Assembly: GCA_046533095.1 (NCBI GenBank)
Contig: JAJQRA010000007.1
Location: 62,001-126,000 of the forward strand
DNA from: ZAX-1 sp046533095
Lineage (GTDB): Bacteria; Bacillota; Clostridia; Lachnospirales; Lachnospiraceae
Reading direction: 5' to 3'
DNA length: 64,000 nucleotides
Shown here: piece by piece, positions 53,777 through 63,560 of the stretch
Numbering within the stretch: position 1 is the first letter of the stretch
Layout: each line of letters starts with the position of its first letter
Translations under genes and position numbers: made by a program
The notes under the pieces: generated by a model
Seen by the model: the letters and a program-made list of their open reading frames with translations, nothing else
Database searches by the model: none
Told to the model about the DNA's origin: nothing

Positions 53777-56560
53777 TTAATTATTTAATTTATTTCCGCA
53801 TTTTGGGCAGACAATGCCACCCTTATATGTATACCCGCAACGATAGCAGCATTTTACTTCATGCTTCTCTTTCGCCAAATACTCAAGTTTTCTAGAATCC
53901 GGCTTTTCTTTCAAATAATCCACAAATTCATTTAATACTTCGGTAAAATCCTGCCTTTCTCTCTGCTTTATTCCATTCGGCAACTTTATTTTTTCGCCTG
54001 CGGGCATTTTCATATAAATTCCTTTTTTTATCTTTCCTTCTTCATATTCCAACTCTTCAATATCAAGGATACGAATGACAGCTGTTTCCATAAAATCCCG
54101 GTAATAGATATGGTCCGGGGTCAATACAAATCCCTTTTTCCCATTTTCTTTTCTGGACGAGTCGCAAATCAACAGGGGAAATTCAAATTCATTCCGAGTG
54201 GCCGCATAACTATCCAATGCATAATTTATCGTTGCCGTTTCGTCTTTCGATTGATTTTCTTCATAAAAAAACAGTCTGGAAAAATCTTTCACCTTGCGTT
54301 CCATTTCATTTTTAAGCTTTCTGACAAGTTGCCTATTTTCATCCATTTTTATTCTTGCAAGTCGCCTACGTAGCATCTCCAGCCTATCCTGTTTTAATTC
54401 TGGCAGAAACATACCAGCGCTTATGTTTTCAAACGCCGCAAAGACTTCCTCAAAGGAAGCTTGTGCAGAAGGCAAGAGTGCTTCGATTGCCTTTTCATCC
54501 ATTTCGTAGATTTTTTCATGTATCTTTTCTAAATATGGCGTCTTGTTCTCTGTGCTAAAGTCCTGCATTTTCAGTTTGTCATACAAGTCGCCCAATGCCT
54601 TCCTGTCTTTTTTATTCGCATGCTTCACCAAATTTTCTATTTCTTCCTTTTCATCTATATCCTTTTGTTGCTCCGCTTGCTGTTGGTTCATATCTGCATA
54701 TTGTTTGTGGCCTTTTCGTGGCGGCATATCTTTCGTGAAAGGTTCTTCTTTTCTTCCTTCTATTTCATATGTCTTGCTTTTCCCGGCCTCTAAAGGTCGT
54801 TTTAATTCATTCTCCTCATGTTCAAAAAAAGCCTTGTCAATCCTTCTAATATAGCTATCTACTTCATTTTTGGTAAAGCATTCTGCATTTTCAATCTCCC
54901 TTTTTAAATCTGCAAGCTGCTTTCTGCTCATGCTTCCTATTTTTTTTATCTTTGCATTATACTGCATTTTTAATTTTTCATCTGATTCTTCTTTTGCTAC
55001 TGCTAGATGTTGTGGCGTGCTTGTTGTTCCCCCTGCTACATCAGCTCTATCAAAGAAAGTTGCCTCCGTTTTGGCAGATTTCCCTGCGAAGCGCTGTCCT
55101 TTCCAGTGATCCGTCTCCTGTATATCTCTTCCATTTCTTCCAACATAAAGGTTCTTATCCGCCCCCTGCCCTTTCGCGCTATCCATTCTGTTTTCTTTTC
55201 CGGTATCCAGTTCCTGGCTTTTGCGGTTGGTTTCCCAAGCGATGTCTTTGCCCGCTTTCCGTTCTCCTATATAACGTTCTTCCTCTTTATCCCTTGCACT
55301 ACGTCTCTCATAGTTCTTTGCTCCCTCTGTTTCACGGTTTCTTGTATAATTTGCCCCTTTCCCTACATAGCCTGTGTCCCTTTTTCCTTCATCGTTTGTT
55401 TCATCATGGCTTGTTTTAGCGTGGTGAAATACGCCATTATCTCCGATTGAACTTCTCTGTGAAGTTAAATTTGCTGCTCCAGCCCTTTCTTCATTTAAAT
55501 TTCCACTTTTCGCTTTTTCTATCGTTTCTTCATTTAAACTACCATTTCCCGCTTTTTCGACTGTTTTTTCTGCCTCGTTTTTGGCTTCTAGCGTTTCTGC
55601 CGTTTCTTCTGCCTCGCTTTCTGCTTTTTGATTTGGTTCCTTTTCATATCGATTTAAGCGATACGAATTGATCTTTACCCCTTTCCTTCCCAGGTGTTCT
55701 AAATAATCTTCATAGGCTGTTCGGTCGTCTACAAACTTCTGGCTGTAAATATCCCCCTCTTGTAGCAATTTCCCGGGAATGGGCGTATAAAAACAATTGC
55801 AGGTATCGCAAGCATAGGCCCTCGTTATATAGACACGGCCCTCTACTGTTTCAATTAGTACATCTATATCGCTAGGATAAACGGTCATATGTATTTTTTC
55901 TTGGCAATTGGGGCATATATAATTGACCATATAAAAGTTATTGCCGATTCGTGATTTTTCAGTAGGGTTTTCCTCTGCTCCCTGTTTTTTGAAGATGCAT
56001 TTTTCTTTTTCCCAACGTATTTTGTGCCATAGCCCTAATTGTTCTTCCTCGTCCATTTCTTTGTTATTTTCTTTCAGATCTGCTGTTTTTTGCTCTTCTT
56101 CTTTTGCAAATTCTAAAGCGGCACAGATTACTTCTTCATAAGTAATCTGTATCCCCTTTTGATAAAAGCGGAAATTAACCTCACTAAAAGCGGGGTCTAT
56201 TCGTATTCCCTTTAAAATACTTTGAAACAAAATATTTAGCTGGGCATAGCTTTTATCCACTTTTACGCCTTTTACAGCGTCCCATTTGCTAAATGTGTAA
56301 AGCGTCATATTAAGCAGGCTTGTAAGCAATAAATTTTCAGGCAGCTGCTCTATCTTCTTGTTTTCCAACGAAAGTTCCAAAATATTCGTATAGGCTTTTT
56401 TATCTTCATAGTTAAAAATTAAAGAACGTGCCTCGCCCGGTAAAATTAAGCTATTATTTAAAATTAAAAAAACTTCGTTCCAAGTGATCGAAACATCCAT
56501 TGTTTTTATTAACCGGCTAAAGATTTCTTTCAATTGTGGATTTGCTTTAAGCAATAACAT
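53777..56560 (-). CDS. Large two-zinc-ribbon cytoplasmic protein, unknown
   Basis: About 927 residues. Order: helical N-terminal domain (1-160), a zinc ribbon (YICPNCQEKIH … YACDTCNCF) within a globular domain to about 320, a ~190-residue low-complexity Glu/Lys/Gly/Arg region (320-510), helical bundles (510-760), a probable PH-like domain around FVLTPDHIYYRDF (about 810), and a C-terminal zinc ribbon CCYRCGYTYKGGIVCPKCGN. No signal or membrane helix. I recognise no characterised homologue. ATG 56560 is chosen for its AGGTG spacing over ATG 56566. The gene seems alone in its transcript. Confidence 0.75.
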   Translation of the reverse strand: MLLLKANPQLKEIFSRLIKTMDVSITWNEVFLILNNSLILPGEARSLIFNYEDKKAYTNILELSLENKKIEQLPENLLLTSLLNMTLYTFSKWDAVKGVKVDKSYAQLNILFQSILKGIRIDPAFSEVNFRFYQKGIQITYEEVICAALEFAKEEEQKTADLKENNKEMDEEEQLGLWHKIRWEKEKCIFKKQGAEENPTEKSRIGNNFYMVNYICPNCQEKIHMTVYPSDIDVLIETVEGRVYITRAYACDTCNCFYTPIPGKLLQEGDIYSQKFVDDRTAYEDYLEHLGRKGVKINSYRLNRYEKEPNQKAESEAEETAETLEAKNEAEKTVEKAGNGSLNEETIEKAKSGNLNEERAGAANLTSQRSSIGDNGVFHHAKTSHDETNDEGKRDTGYVGKGANYTRNRETEGAKNYERRSARDKEEERYIGERKAGKDIAWETNRKSQELDTGKENRMDSAKGQGADKNLYVGRNGRDIQETDHWKGQRFAGKSAKTEATFFDRADVAGGTTSTPQHLAVAKEESDEKLKMQYNAKIKKIGSMSRKQLADLKREIENAECFTKNEVDSYIRRIDKAFFEHEENELKRPLEAGKSKTYEIEGRKEEPFTKDMPPRKGHKQYADMNQQQAEQQKDIDEKEEIENLVKHANKKDRKALGDLYDKLKMQDFSTENKTPYLEKIHEKIYEMDEKAIEALLPSAQASFEEVFAAFENISAGMFLPELKQDRLEMLRRRLARIKMDENRQLVRKLKNEMERKVKDFSRLFFYEENQSKDETATINYALDSYAATRNEFEFPLLICDSSRKENGKKGFVLTPDHIYYRDFMETAVIRILDIEELEYEEGKIKKGIYMKMPAGEKIKLPNGIKQRERQDFTEVLNEFVDYLKEKPDSRKLEYLAKEKHEVKCCYRCGYTYKGGIVCPKCGNKLNN

Positions 56561-56886
56561 AGACATCACCTCATCTAGAATACTGTATCATTTCCTCTTT
56601 TTCCATTATATCTTATTATAACACCGTAATAAATAAAATAAAAGCAACGATTCAAGATGTGCAACTGAATCACCACGATTTATACACATAAAATGTAAAA
56701 ACACATCTTTGCGCCACAAAAATGATTGGCATAATTGGCAAATGAAGGATTTCATATTTTTTATTCATTTGGCAATACTAAGTTTGAAACATTTTATGCA
56801 ACGATTCCACTCCTTGTAACACGAGGGGAAATCATTGCATTTCATCTGTTTTTGTTTTTTAATCATTCTAGACCGGAGGTGTTTTT
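56561..56886. other. Divergent intergenic region with inverted copy of the ~58-bp repeat
   Basis: About 325 bases between the zinc-ribbon gene and the small plus-strand gene. 56649-56714 matches the block at 10683-10740 in inverse orientation. No gene is supported. Confidence 0.55.
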
Positions 56887-57105
56887 ATGGAACAAAAGAA
56901 AGATACACACCCATCTTATCCACCCACTGATACGGAATATGATTTTTTTAAATCAAATTCTTCTACTGACTGCACCGGAGCTGTCCCAAGGCCACCTCAA
57001 AATAGTGCGGAATTAGATTCTTATCTGGATGTATATAATTTTCTTCCTCAAGCTTCCATTTCTCGTATCAATTTGGATGGAAAAAAGGAAAGGAAAGAAA
57101 CGTAA
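56887..57105 (+). CDS. 72-residue hydrophilic protein, unknown
   Basis: MEQKKDTHPSYPPTDTEYDF, then DCTGAVPRPPQ, ELDSYLDVYNFLPQ and a basic end. From memory a group of small Lachnospiraceae proteins shares a DCTG…P, …SY…Y-x-F-L-P pattern; I cannot confirm it here. CGGAGGTG lies 7 bases before the ATG, and a good terminator follows, so the gene is likely real. Confidence 0.65.
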   Translation: MEQKKDTHPSYPPTDTEYDFFKSNSSTDCTGAVPRPPQNSAELDSYLDVYNFLPQASISRINLDGKKERKET

Positions 57106-57126
57106 CGATCCATCGTTAACTTTAAG

Positions 57127-57155
57127 GGACTGTTGCAACATTACAGTCCTTTTTT
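57127..57155 (+). terminator. Intrinsic terminator after the 72-residue protein gene
   Basis: GGACTGT/ACAGTCC stem, then TTTTTT, 21 bases past the stop. Confidence 0.85.
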
Positions 57156-57323
57156 GTAAAAAAAGTAGTGGCACAAATACTAGATTTGAGTTAAATACAG
57201 AATACAACCAACGAAACACCCATCTCCATTTTGCGTGTTCGACTTACAAATATTCTGTTAAAACATCGTTTATAGTATTTTTTCCTAATTTATATCAAAA
57301 AATAAACATTTGGAGTGTTCATT

Positions 57324-58529
57324 ATGTGGAATAGGCTCTTAGAATTATTTATACTCAATATTGATATTGATACCATGTTTTCCGCACTTATTTATTGCAA
57401 TCTTGCCACCTTTATCCTTGATATTTCCTTTCGCTATTTCAAGAATACTGCAAACATTGATCCACCCATTCAGAAAATACCTTTTGTCCGCGTAGGTTGC
57501 ATTCTTGCCTATATTTTCCTTTTTTTGAGAGGAACCATTCCAGACTTTATATCGGTAAATATTGGAAACAGCCTTTTGCTGTACTACTTCTTTGTTGATG
57601 CCATGCAGCTGCTTATGTCAATAAATAAATGGCAATACAAAGTGAAAAACATTGAAATCACACTATCCGTTGTGATAATTTTACTCTTTAATGTGGTCGT
57701 TATGTTTACAGAGCGCTATCAGGTTGCCGTTGTTTCCGTTACCATTTTTGCTATCATGTGCTTTCCTACCACTTTGTACATTTTTGCAAGAGATATTGAA
57801 AAGACGAAACGGGGAATCGGCGTATTTTATTTGCTGCTCATCCTGCCACTATTGCCTCGTGCCTACAACAACATAAAGAATCCCTCCAGTAATATATTTA
57901 CAAGAAGTATCCCCCAAACGCTGTTTTTTATCTCCCTTCTAATGATGACTGTTGCGAGCGAAATTGTGCATCTGTTTTTCTTGAACGAAGAATCCGACCG
58001 TATTATCGAGGGCTATGCTAATAACGATAACCTGACCGGACTGCCTAACCGTCGTTTTTTTATGGAAAACTTGGAGCGGACTTTTATGCGCTGCCAAAAA
58101 AATGTGCAGCCGATCGCAATGCTGTTTATAGATATTGATTACTTTAAAAATGTAAATGACAACTTCGGACATCAATTCGGTGACACTGTTCTCATAAAGT
58201 TTGCAGAGGTATTGCAGAGTTCTATCCGTTCGGATGATCTGATTGGGCGATACGGCGGAGAAGAGTTTATCATCGTTTTTAAAAACAGCGACAAGGATTT
58301 TAGCACACAAGCCGCCGAAAGAATACGGGAAAATATTAAGAATATAACATTTTTGGATCATCCTGACTTTCAATTTACCATCAGTATCGGTATTGCCTAT
58401 GGGATGCCAAAAGAAGGTTCCTTAATAGAATCTTTGATCCTAGCGAGTGACGAACAAATGTATAAAGCCAAAAAAGACGGGCGAGACAGGGTAGCAATAG
58501 CCAATGTCGCACTGTGGGAGACAGGATGA
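57324..58529 (+). CDS. Membrane diguanylate cyclase (GGDEF) with I-site
   Basis: About 401 residues. Residues 1-215 form about seven membrane helices of an unassigned sensor (MASE-like). The GGDEF domain (about 235-395) has FIDIDYFKNVNDNFGHQFGD, the active site RYGGEEFIIVF, and RSDD five residues before it, the RxxD product-inhibition site. It makes c-di-GMP from GTP. ATG 57324 has GGAG 8 bases before; the frame begins at GTG 57315. Its product is the probable signal for the PilZ cellulose synthase. The 3' end is tandemly duplicated. Confidence 0.93.
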   Translation: MWNRLLELFILNIDIDTMFSALIYCNLATFILDISFRYFKNTANIDPPIQKIPFVRVGCILAYIFLFLRGTIPDFISVNIGNSLLLYYFFVDAMQLLMSINKWQYKVKNIEITLSVVIILLFNVVVMFTERYQVAVVSVTIFAIMCFPTTLYIFARDIEKTKRGIGVFYLLLILPLLPRAYNNIKNPSSNIFTRSIPQTLFFISLLMMTVASEIVHLFFLNEESDRIIEGYANNDNLTGLPNRRFFMENLERTFMRCQKNVQPIAMLFIDIDYFKNVNDNFGHQFGDTVLIKFAEVLQSSIRSDDLIGRYGGEEFIIVFKNSDKDFSTQAAERIRENIKNITFLDHPDFQFTISIGIAYGMPKEGSLIESLILASDEQMYKAKKDGRDRVAIANVALWETG

Positions 58530-58611
58530 TTTAATAGCGACAATAGCCAAGGCCTCACTGTGGGATACGGGATGATTTAATAGCGACAATAGCCAAGGTC
58601 ACACTGTGGTC
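58497..58611 (+). repeat. 46-bp tandem repeat of the GGDEF gene end
   Basis: Units 58497-58542, 58543-58588 and partial 58589-58611. Unit 1 contains the last eleven codons and TGA (IANVALWETG stop); unit 2 reads IAKASLWDTG stop. Confidence 0.92.
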
Positions 58612-61600
58612 AAATCGGCTGTTGCATATTTAGGGCACTGTATATGGGCTGTAAAAAGGATGATGGTCCAAACGGTTTTTCTATCACACCAGTATAAGCA
58701 GAACCTTTTATCTGCTCATACAACCGTTGATTCGTTATGGCCTGAACCAATAGAAATTGAATTCTGGAAATTTTATGATGTTCTTCCTCTAAATGATCGT
58801 CTCCACACGCTTCATGGTTTTCTTTCTTTAAGCCATTGATTCCACACGTTTCATAGTCTAGCAGTAGTATATCAAACGGCTTTTGTTTCATAATGGCAAG
58901 CGCATCTTCTTTCGTGTACACACAAAGCGGATTCGCCCCATTTTCCTGTAATAGATCCGTTATGATATTGTGGTAGATCTGGTTTTTCTCTACTACAAGT
59001 ATCTCATATCCGCTCAGCCTTTTGTCCGCACACCTTTCTTTTATCGTTGTAGTAAGGCCTGCATGTCCAAACGGTATGGTAATGATCGTTTCGGTGCCTC
59101 TTAGCATCTCACTTTTTATTTCTATTTTTCCATGCATCAATTGCGTAAGCTGTTTTGTAACAGCCAAGCCAAGGGCTGTACCATTTGTTAAATCTTTGAC
59201 ATTCTGGCGACTCTGTAACAATGGTACATCTAATGTTTTAATCTGCCCCTGCGTCATGCCAATTCCAGTGTCTTTTATCGTGAATTTAATTGTGTCGACT
59301 TTTTCATTTGAATCTGATAGACATGCAGAAAGCGATATTTGACCCTTATCCGTAAATTTTGCAGAATTGTCTAATATATTTTTTAGTATCTGCCAAAGTC
59401 TGGCCTTATCTCCATAGATATATTGCGGAAGATCTAAATCTACATTTAGCAGCATTTCCACCGGCTTTTTATCCAGACGCTGTGCACCAATCAACATCGC
59501 ATTATCTAGCACCTCCTCCAGCAGAAAATCGTTGTAGATAAAATCAAATGTCTTTGATTCTATTTTTGAAAAGTCCCAAATATCATGCACAATAGCCAAC
59601 AGGTTCTTCGCGCTTGTATTTATTTTTTTAAAAGAAGCAACCGCTTCTTCTTCGTATTTTTTCATCAATGCCATCTTTGACAAATCAAGAATCACATTCA
59701 TGGGTGCTTTAATTTCATGGCTCATATTCCGTACAAATTTACTTTTGATTTCATTCGCTTCACGTTCATGTTCTGCTGTTTGCCTTAAAATTTCCTCCTG
59801 CTTCTTCTCCGCTGTTATATCTTGTATGACAATGCATAAAGTCTTGTCACCGGAAAATACAATTTCATTTCCAACAACCTTTGTATTTAAAAGTTCTCCA
59901 TCCTTGCGCAGAAACTGCCATTCAAATGTTGCATTGCCATTTATAAACAATAATTCTTTTATATTCTCTTCCATTTTAAAGATACTTTTTTCCCCATCGG
60001 GCTGAAGTTCGGGGGATATAGCTGCAATCGAATAATTTAATGTCCCTTCTATCGTGTCAAATCCCAGTAATTCCAAAAATGCTTTATTTACATAGATTGG
60101 GTAATGGGGCAATGTTCTGGTTAATATCATGACGGATACAGGAAGTGCATCGATGAGCTGCTGCAAGTCATCCTGTGCATGTGCCAGCAATTCATGCTGT
60201 CGCTGATTCTCTTCTATATCTAATCCACACACTACAATGGCTTTCTCCCCTTCATAATGTACATAGGAAAGATTGCTATAAAAGCGATGGTATTCCCCTG
60301 TTTTTAATCGTAAATTGATTAACTCACCTTGCAGAGGACCAAAAATCGAAAGTTTTTCAAGCAATGCTTCCCTCACTGTAACGCTCTCGTAAACAGAACT
60401 GCACAAAGAGCCTTTTTCTATGCCAAGACTTTCTTTCGTATAGCTACTAGCGTCAACCACATGATCCTGTACCGATACCCAGAGGACAATTGGCGCTACG
60501 GCTATAAGCTCATTGTGCTGTGATTTTACGTCTGCTATGATCTTATCTTTCTGTAAACGTTCTTCGGCGTCATGTAGATTTTTTTTCGTTTCTTTTAAAA
60601 TTTTATTTTTCTTCCTCAATTGCCTTGAAAGCAAATAGAGCACGAGAATGGCAGTCACTACTGCAAACAATAATATCATGGCAATAGATGCTATCACTGG
60701 ATTCTCTTCTAAAAAAGAATCCTCATGGTTTATCAGTTTTAATCCTTTTGGCAGATCATCATTGGAAATTCCCCATTTTTTTAACTGTTCACCATCAAAG
60801 TACCATGTATTATCTTCTGAGGAACCACCTTTCGCTTCTATTTTGGAAACATCCAATCCTTGCAAAACCTGTGCCACAATTGTCTGTGCCAACTCGCCCT
60901 GCCGGTTGGGGTCCGTAACTTTCCCACCGATCTGCCCATATCCTAAATCTGTCAGGACCAAGGTAAATATCGGAATACTCAATTCATCAAAGATATCGTA
61001 TTTCGTTTTTCCTTGGTCATGTGTAAACCCTTGGTTTTGCACCATACTTTCAATGGGATATATGCCAGATAACACCACGGTCCCCTCATCAAAATGCTGT
61101 ATTGTATTTTTAATTTCTTCAAATGAGGCATCTTGCGAAAACTCAACTGTCAACTTGCCGGTTTCTACGAATCCTTTCAGCTGGCTTTCTATTTCTTGCC
61201 TTGCACCAACCCCCAGTAATTTACTATCATTTAAGATATATAGATGATTTGTATCCGGAAAAAGTTTGAGTATCAAGTCCACAGTTTCTTTCGCTGAGAT
61301 GGCTTCGCCAATACCGGACATTACCGTTTCAAAGCCATTGATAACCTCCGTATCATACTGGTTAATGCCACTGAAAACAACCGGCGTATTATGAAAATAA
61401 ATATGATAGATATCTTTTAGAAATTCCAATGCTTCATTATCAGAAACTAAAATGACATCGGGTGCCTTTGTCATAATTTCCTCACGAAGCATGTTAGCCA
61501 AAGCCCTATTATATGTTGTATCCTCATGATGCCTTAATGCATTTAAATGTATTGTATGTATATCCAAATCTCCAATACCATTCCGAAAAGACTGCTTAAA

Positions 61601-62464
61601 TCCATTATATAGGTTTTTTTCCCATTCCATTTCTGCTACGTAGGAGGAAATGTAGAGGATCTTTTTTTGTGTCTTCCCTTGTAGCGTTTCTTCTTTCGTT
61701 TTTCCTGGCAGCGTTTCTTCTTTCGTTTTTCCTGGTAGCGTTTCTTCTTTTAGCAATTGCTCATATGTGCCATCGGATTTCATTTTTTTGATTGATTCTG
61801 CAATCCTCTTTGCTAGATATCCATATTTTTTATTTACATAGGCATATCCGGCATCACTGCTTATCGCTCCAGCTTTCTCTACATAATTTGGGGTATAGAT
61901 AACCCGTCCTGCAATCACCGGGTTTATCATAACGTCGATTTTTCCCTTTTTAAGCGCTTCATAGCTATCGCTTATTCTTTTATATTTTTGAACAGATAAA
62001 GCTGTATCTTGTACATGCTGCTCTATATAGGGCATCTGGTACATCATTCCAACCTTTAGCCCTTTTAGATCCGACCAGTTTTGTATCCTTACATTATTTC
62101 CTGCTTTTACATACATTGTCATGTTTACCGTACAAATTTGTTCGGAGATCATCACAAGGTTAGGATATTGCTCTTCCATACCCGGGCTCTGTAGAAAATG
62201 ACCATCCGTTTCCCCACTATTCGCAACTGCAATAGAATCGTACGAGCCCTGGGAATCCACCGTTAGTGTAACCCCAAGCCGTAAAAGTGCATAATAAAGT
62301 ACCCTTTCTGCAAATATGTTGGTAGCCTGATCTGCGCTGAATTTTAGATTTTTCTCGCTTTGTGCGGCTTTTGAAACAATTGGCATACCAAAAGTGCAAC
62401 AGGCTGCTATTATAAAAAATCCCAAGAAAGTCCGTAGTCTTTTCAAGCTAATGCCAACCCCCAT
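58610..62464 (-). CDS. Hybrid sensor histidine kinase with two periplasmic-binding-type sensor domains
   Basis: 1284 residues. Signal/anchor 1-32; SBP3-like binding domain (about 35-235); a 27-residue spacer of three KEETLPGKT units; a second ABC-substrate-binding-like domain (about 270-560); membrane helix at about 585; two PAS domains (about 655-890); HisKA with NMSHEIKAPMNV; HATPase with NILDNSAKF, DTGIGM and TALGLAVTK; and a C-terminal receiver (about 1140-1280). The receiver keeps the phospho-acceptor in ILLLDYET and the lysine in EKPF, but its first acidic pair is E-K and an extra His/Glu-rich loop is inserted. Likely an amino-acid-type or similar solute sensor. No response regulator gene adjoins. 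Confidence 0.9.
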   Translation of the reverse strand: MGVGISLKRLRTFLGFFIIAACCTFGMPIVSKAAQSEKNLKFSADQATNIFAERVLYYALLRLGVTLTVDSQGSYDSIAVANSGETDGHFLQSPGMEEQYPNLVMISEQICTVNMTMYVKAGNNVRIQNWSDLKGLKVGMMYQMPYIEQHVQDTALSVQKYKRISDSYEALKKGKIDVMINPVIAGRVIYTPNYVEKAGAISSDAGYAYVNKKYGYLAKRIAESIKKMKSDGTYEQLLKEETLPGKTKEETLPGKTKEETLQGKTQKKILYISSYVAEMEWEKNLYNGFKQSFRNGIGDLDIHTIHLNALRHHEDTTYNRALANMLREEIMTKAPDVILVSDNEALEFLKDIYHIYFHNTPVVFSGINQYDTEVINGFETVMSGIGEAISAKETVDLILKLFPDTNHLYILNDSKLLGVGARQEIESQLKGFVETGKLTVEFSQDASFEEIKNTIQHFDEGTVVLSGIYPIESMVQNQGFTHDQGKTKYDIFDELSIPIFTLVLTDLGYGQIGGKVTDPNRQGELAQTIVAQVLQGLDVSKIEAKGGSSEDNTWYFDGEQLKKWGISNDDLPKGLKLINHEDSFLEENPVIASIAMILLFAVVTAILVLYLLSRQLRKKNKILKETKKNLHDAEERLQKDKIIADVKSQHNELIAVAPIVLWVSVQDHVVDASSYTKESLGIEKGSLCSSVYESVTVREALLEKLSIFGPLQGELINLRLKTGEYHRFYSNLSYVHYEGEKAIVVCGLDIEENQRQHELLAHAQDDLQQLIDALPVSVMILTRTLPHYPIYVNKAFLELLGFDTIEGTLNYSIAAISPELQPDGEKSIFKMEENIKELLFINGNATFEWQFLRKDGELLNTKVVGNEIVFSGDKTLCIVIQDITAEKKQEEILRQTAEHEREANEIKSKFVRNMSHEIKAPMNVILDLSKMALMKKYEEEAVASFKKINTSAKNLLAIVHDIWDFSKIESKTFDFIYNDFLLEEVLDNAMLIGAQRLDKKPVEMLLNVDLDLPQYIYGDKARLWQILKNILDNSAKFTDKGQISLSACLSDSNEKVDTIKFTIKDTGIGMTQGQIKTLDVPLLQSRQNVKDLTNGTALGLAVTKQLTQLMHGKIEIKSEMLRGTETIITIPFGHAGLTTTIKERCADKRLSGYEILVVEKNQIYHNIITDLLQENGANPLCVYTKEDALAIMKQKPFDILLLDYETCGINGLKKENHEACGDDHLEEEHHKISRIQFLLVQAITNQRLYEQIKGSAYTGVIEKPFGPSSFLQPIYSALNMQQPI

Positions 62465-62515
62465 GAAGTTCTTTCTTTGTCTCGAAAATTACAAGGTCAA
62501 ACGTCCTTTTTCCAT

Positions 62516-63016
62516 TTATTTTCCACAACAATTTTTATATTTTTTGCCGCTTCCACATGGACAGGGGTCATTGCGTCCTATCTTTGGCCCTTTTACGATG
62601 GTACCAGATTTTTTCTGTTCCAGATAGAGTGCTTTTCGCTTGTCTTCATCGAAAATGCTTTCCCATTGAGGGAGCCCATACAACCAGTCTGCCTTTGCAT
62701 CTACCATGTTTTTATATAGTTTCTCTTTGTCAAAGGCTAAGCTTACATTCGTATCCTCTTGCATTTCTTCAATTTGGTTTTTTGTAGTCAAACTGTCATT
62801 AATGCCATCTAAGAAGCCTGTCATAGCCATTAGCTCCAGTCCATATTTTTCTGCAAGTTCTCCCACTGTTCCTTCTACTACATCATCTGGATGCTCTAAA
62901 AGCTGTTCATAAACGCTTTTTTCCAATAAAAAATACCTCTTCCAGAATTTTTGTAGTTCCCCTTTGTCTGTCTGTTGATTGTAAGCAACACTTCTCCATT
63001 GTTCTAATAGTGCCAT
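62516..63016 (-). CDS. SEC-C motif protein
   Basis: About 166 residues. A helical domain followed by the SEC-C zinc motif at the very end (GRNDPCPCGSGKKYKNCCGK), as at the C terminus of SecA. Role unknown; such proteins often bind ribosome- or chaperone-type partners. ATG 63016 versus 63022 is uncertain; AAGGA spacing favours 63016. 51 bases upstream of the kinase gene on the same strand. Confidence 0.88.
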   Translation of the reverse strand: MALLEQWRSVAYNQQTDKGELQKFWKRYFLLEKSVYEQLLEHPDDVVEGTVGELAEKYGLELMAMTGFLDGINDSLTTKNQIEEMQEDTNVSLAFDKEKLYKNMVDAKADWLYGLPQWESIFDEDKRKALYLEQKKSGTIVKGPKIGRNDPCPCGSGKKYKNCCGK

Positions 63017-63506
63017 ATTCATACCATCCTTCGTTCCTTAAAGAGTTTTTCTTTCACACTTTATTTTGTTATACCAGTATATCTTATTTCCCTAAATTTT
63101 TCAAAGGTTTTCGTCTTTTTAGCAGAAATTTATTCTTGATTCATTCCTTTGTATTTTTATCTAAATCAAAAATAAAAATATAATACATTGTATAAAGCTA
63201 CGAATACATGACCATACTATTATTAATCGAATAGGAAATGCATGGCCCCCACCCATTCCCTATTCGATGTTCCCTACAAAAGATGAAGTTAAATACTTAT
63301 CCTCCCCTTTTAAAGTCAGGCTCACGGCATTTGTGTCGTGAGCCTGACTTGCAGTTTGCGTACATACTACATGCTTGGCGTTGATGTTGCCCTATTTGGG
63401 GCCATTCCCCACTTGAACGAACGCTAAAAAAGTATCGTAGAACAAACGAATATCTGTCCACCGTTTCACCAATCAATAAAGTTTTCAGCAAAAAACAAGT
63501 GAATAC
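63017..63506. other. Intergenic region with two strong hairpins
   Basis: 63226-63268: a 15-bp inverted repeat (ATCGAATAGGAAATG with one mismatch) around a GC-rich loop. 63313-63350: AAGTCAGGCTCACG, a 10-base loop and its exact complement. Neither has a T-tract. A minus-strand frame through them (63297-63491) has no ribosome site. Could be a small RNA or a double terminator. Confidence 0.5.
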
Positions 63507-63535
63507 TTGAAAATCAGCGGTGCCTCTGTTATAAT
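63507..63535 (+). promoter_or_regulatory. Sigma-A type promoter of the fused MFS/spermidine synthase gene
   Basis: TTGAAA (63507-63512), 17-base spacer, TATAAT (63530-63535), 26 bases before the ATG. Confidence 0.85.
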
Positions 63536-63560
63536 CAAAATCACTTTGGAGGTGTATCTT

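Noticed and set aside
63297..63491. 64-codon minus-strand frame across the hairpin
   Set aside because: No ribosome site or known motif; the frame covers a perfect palindrome.
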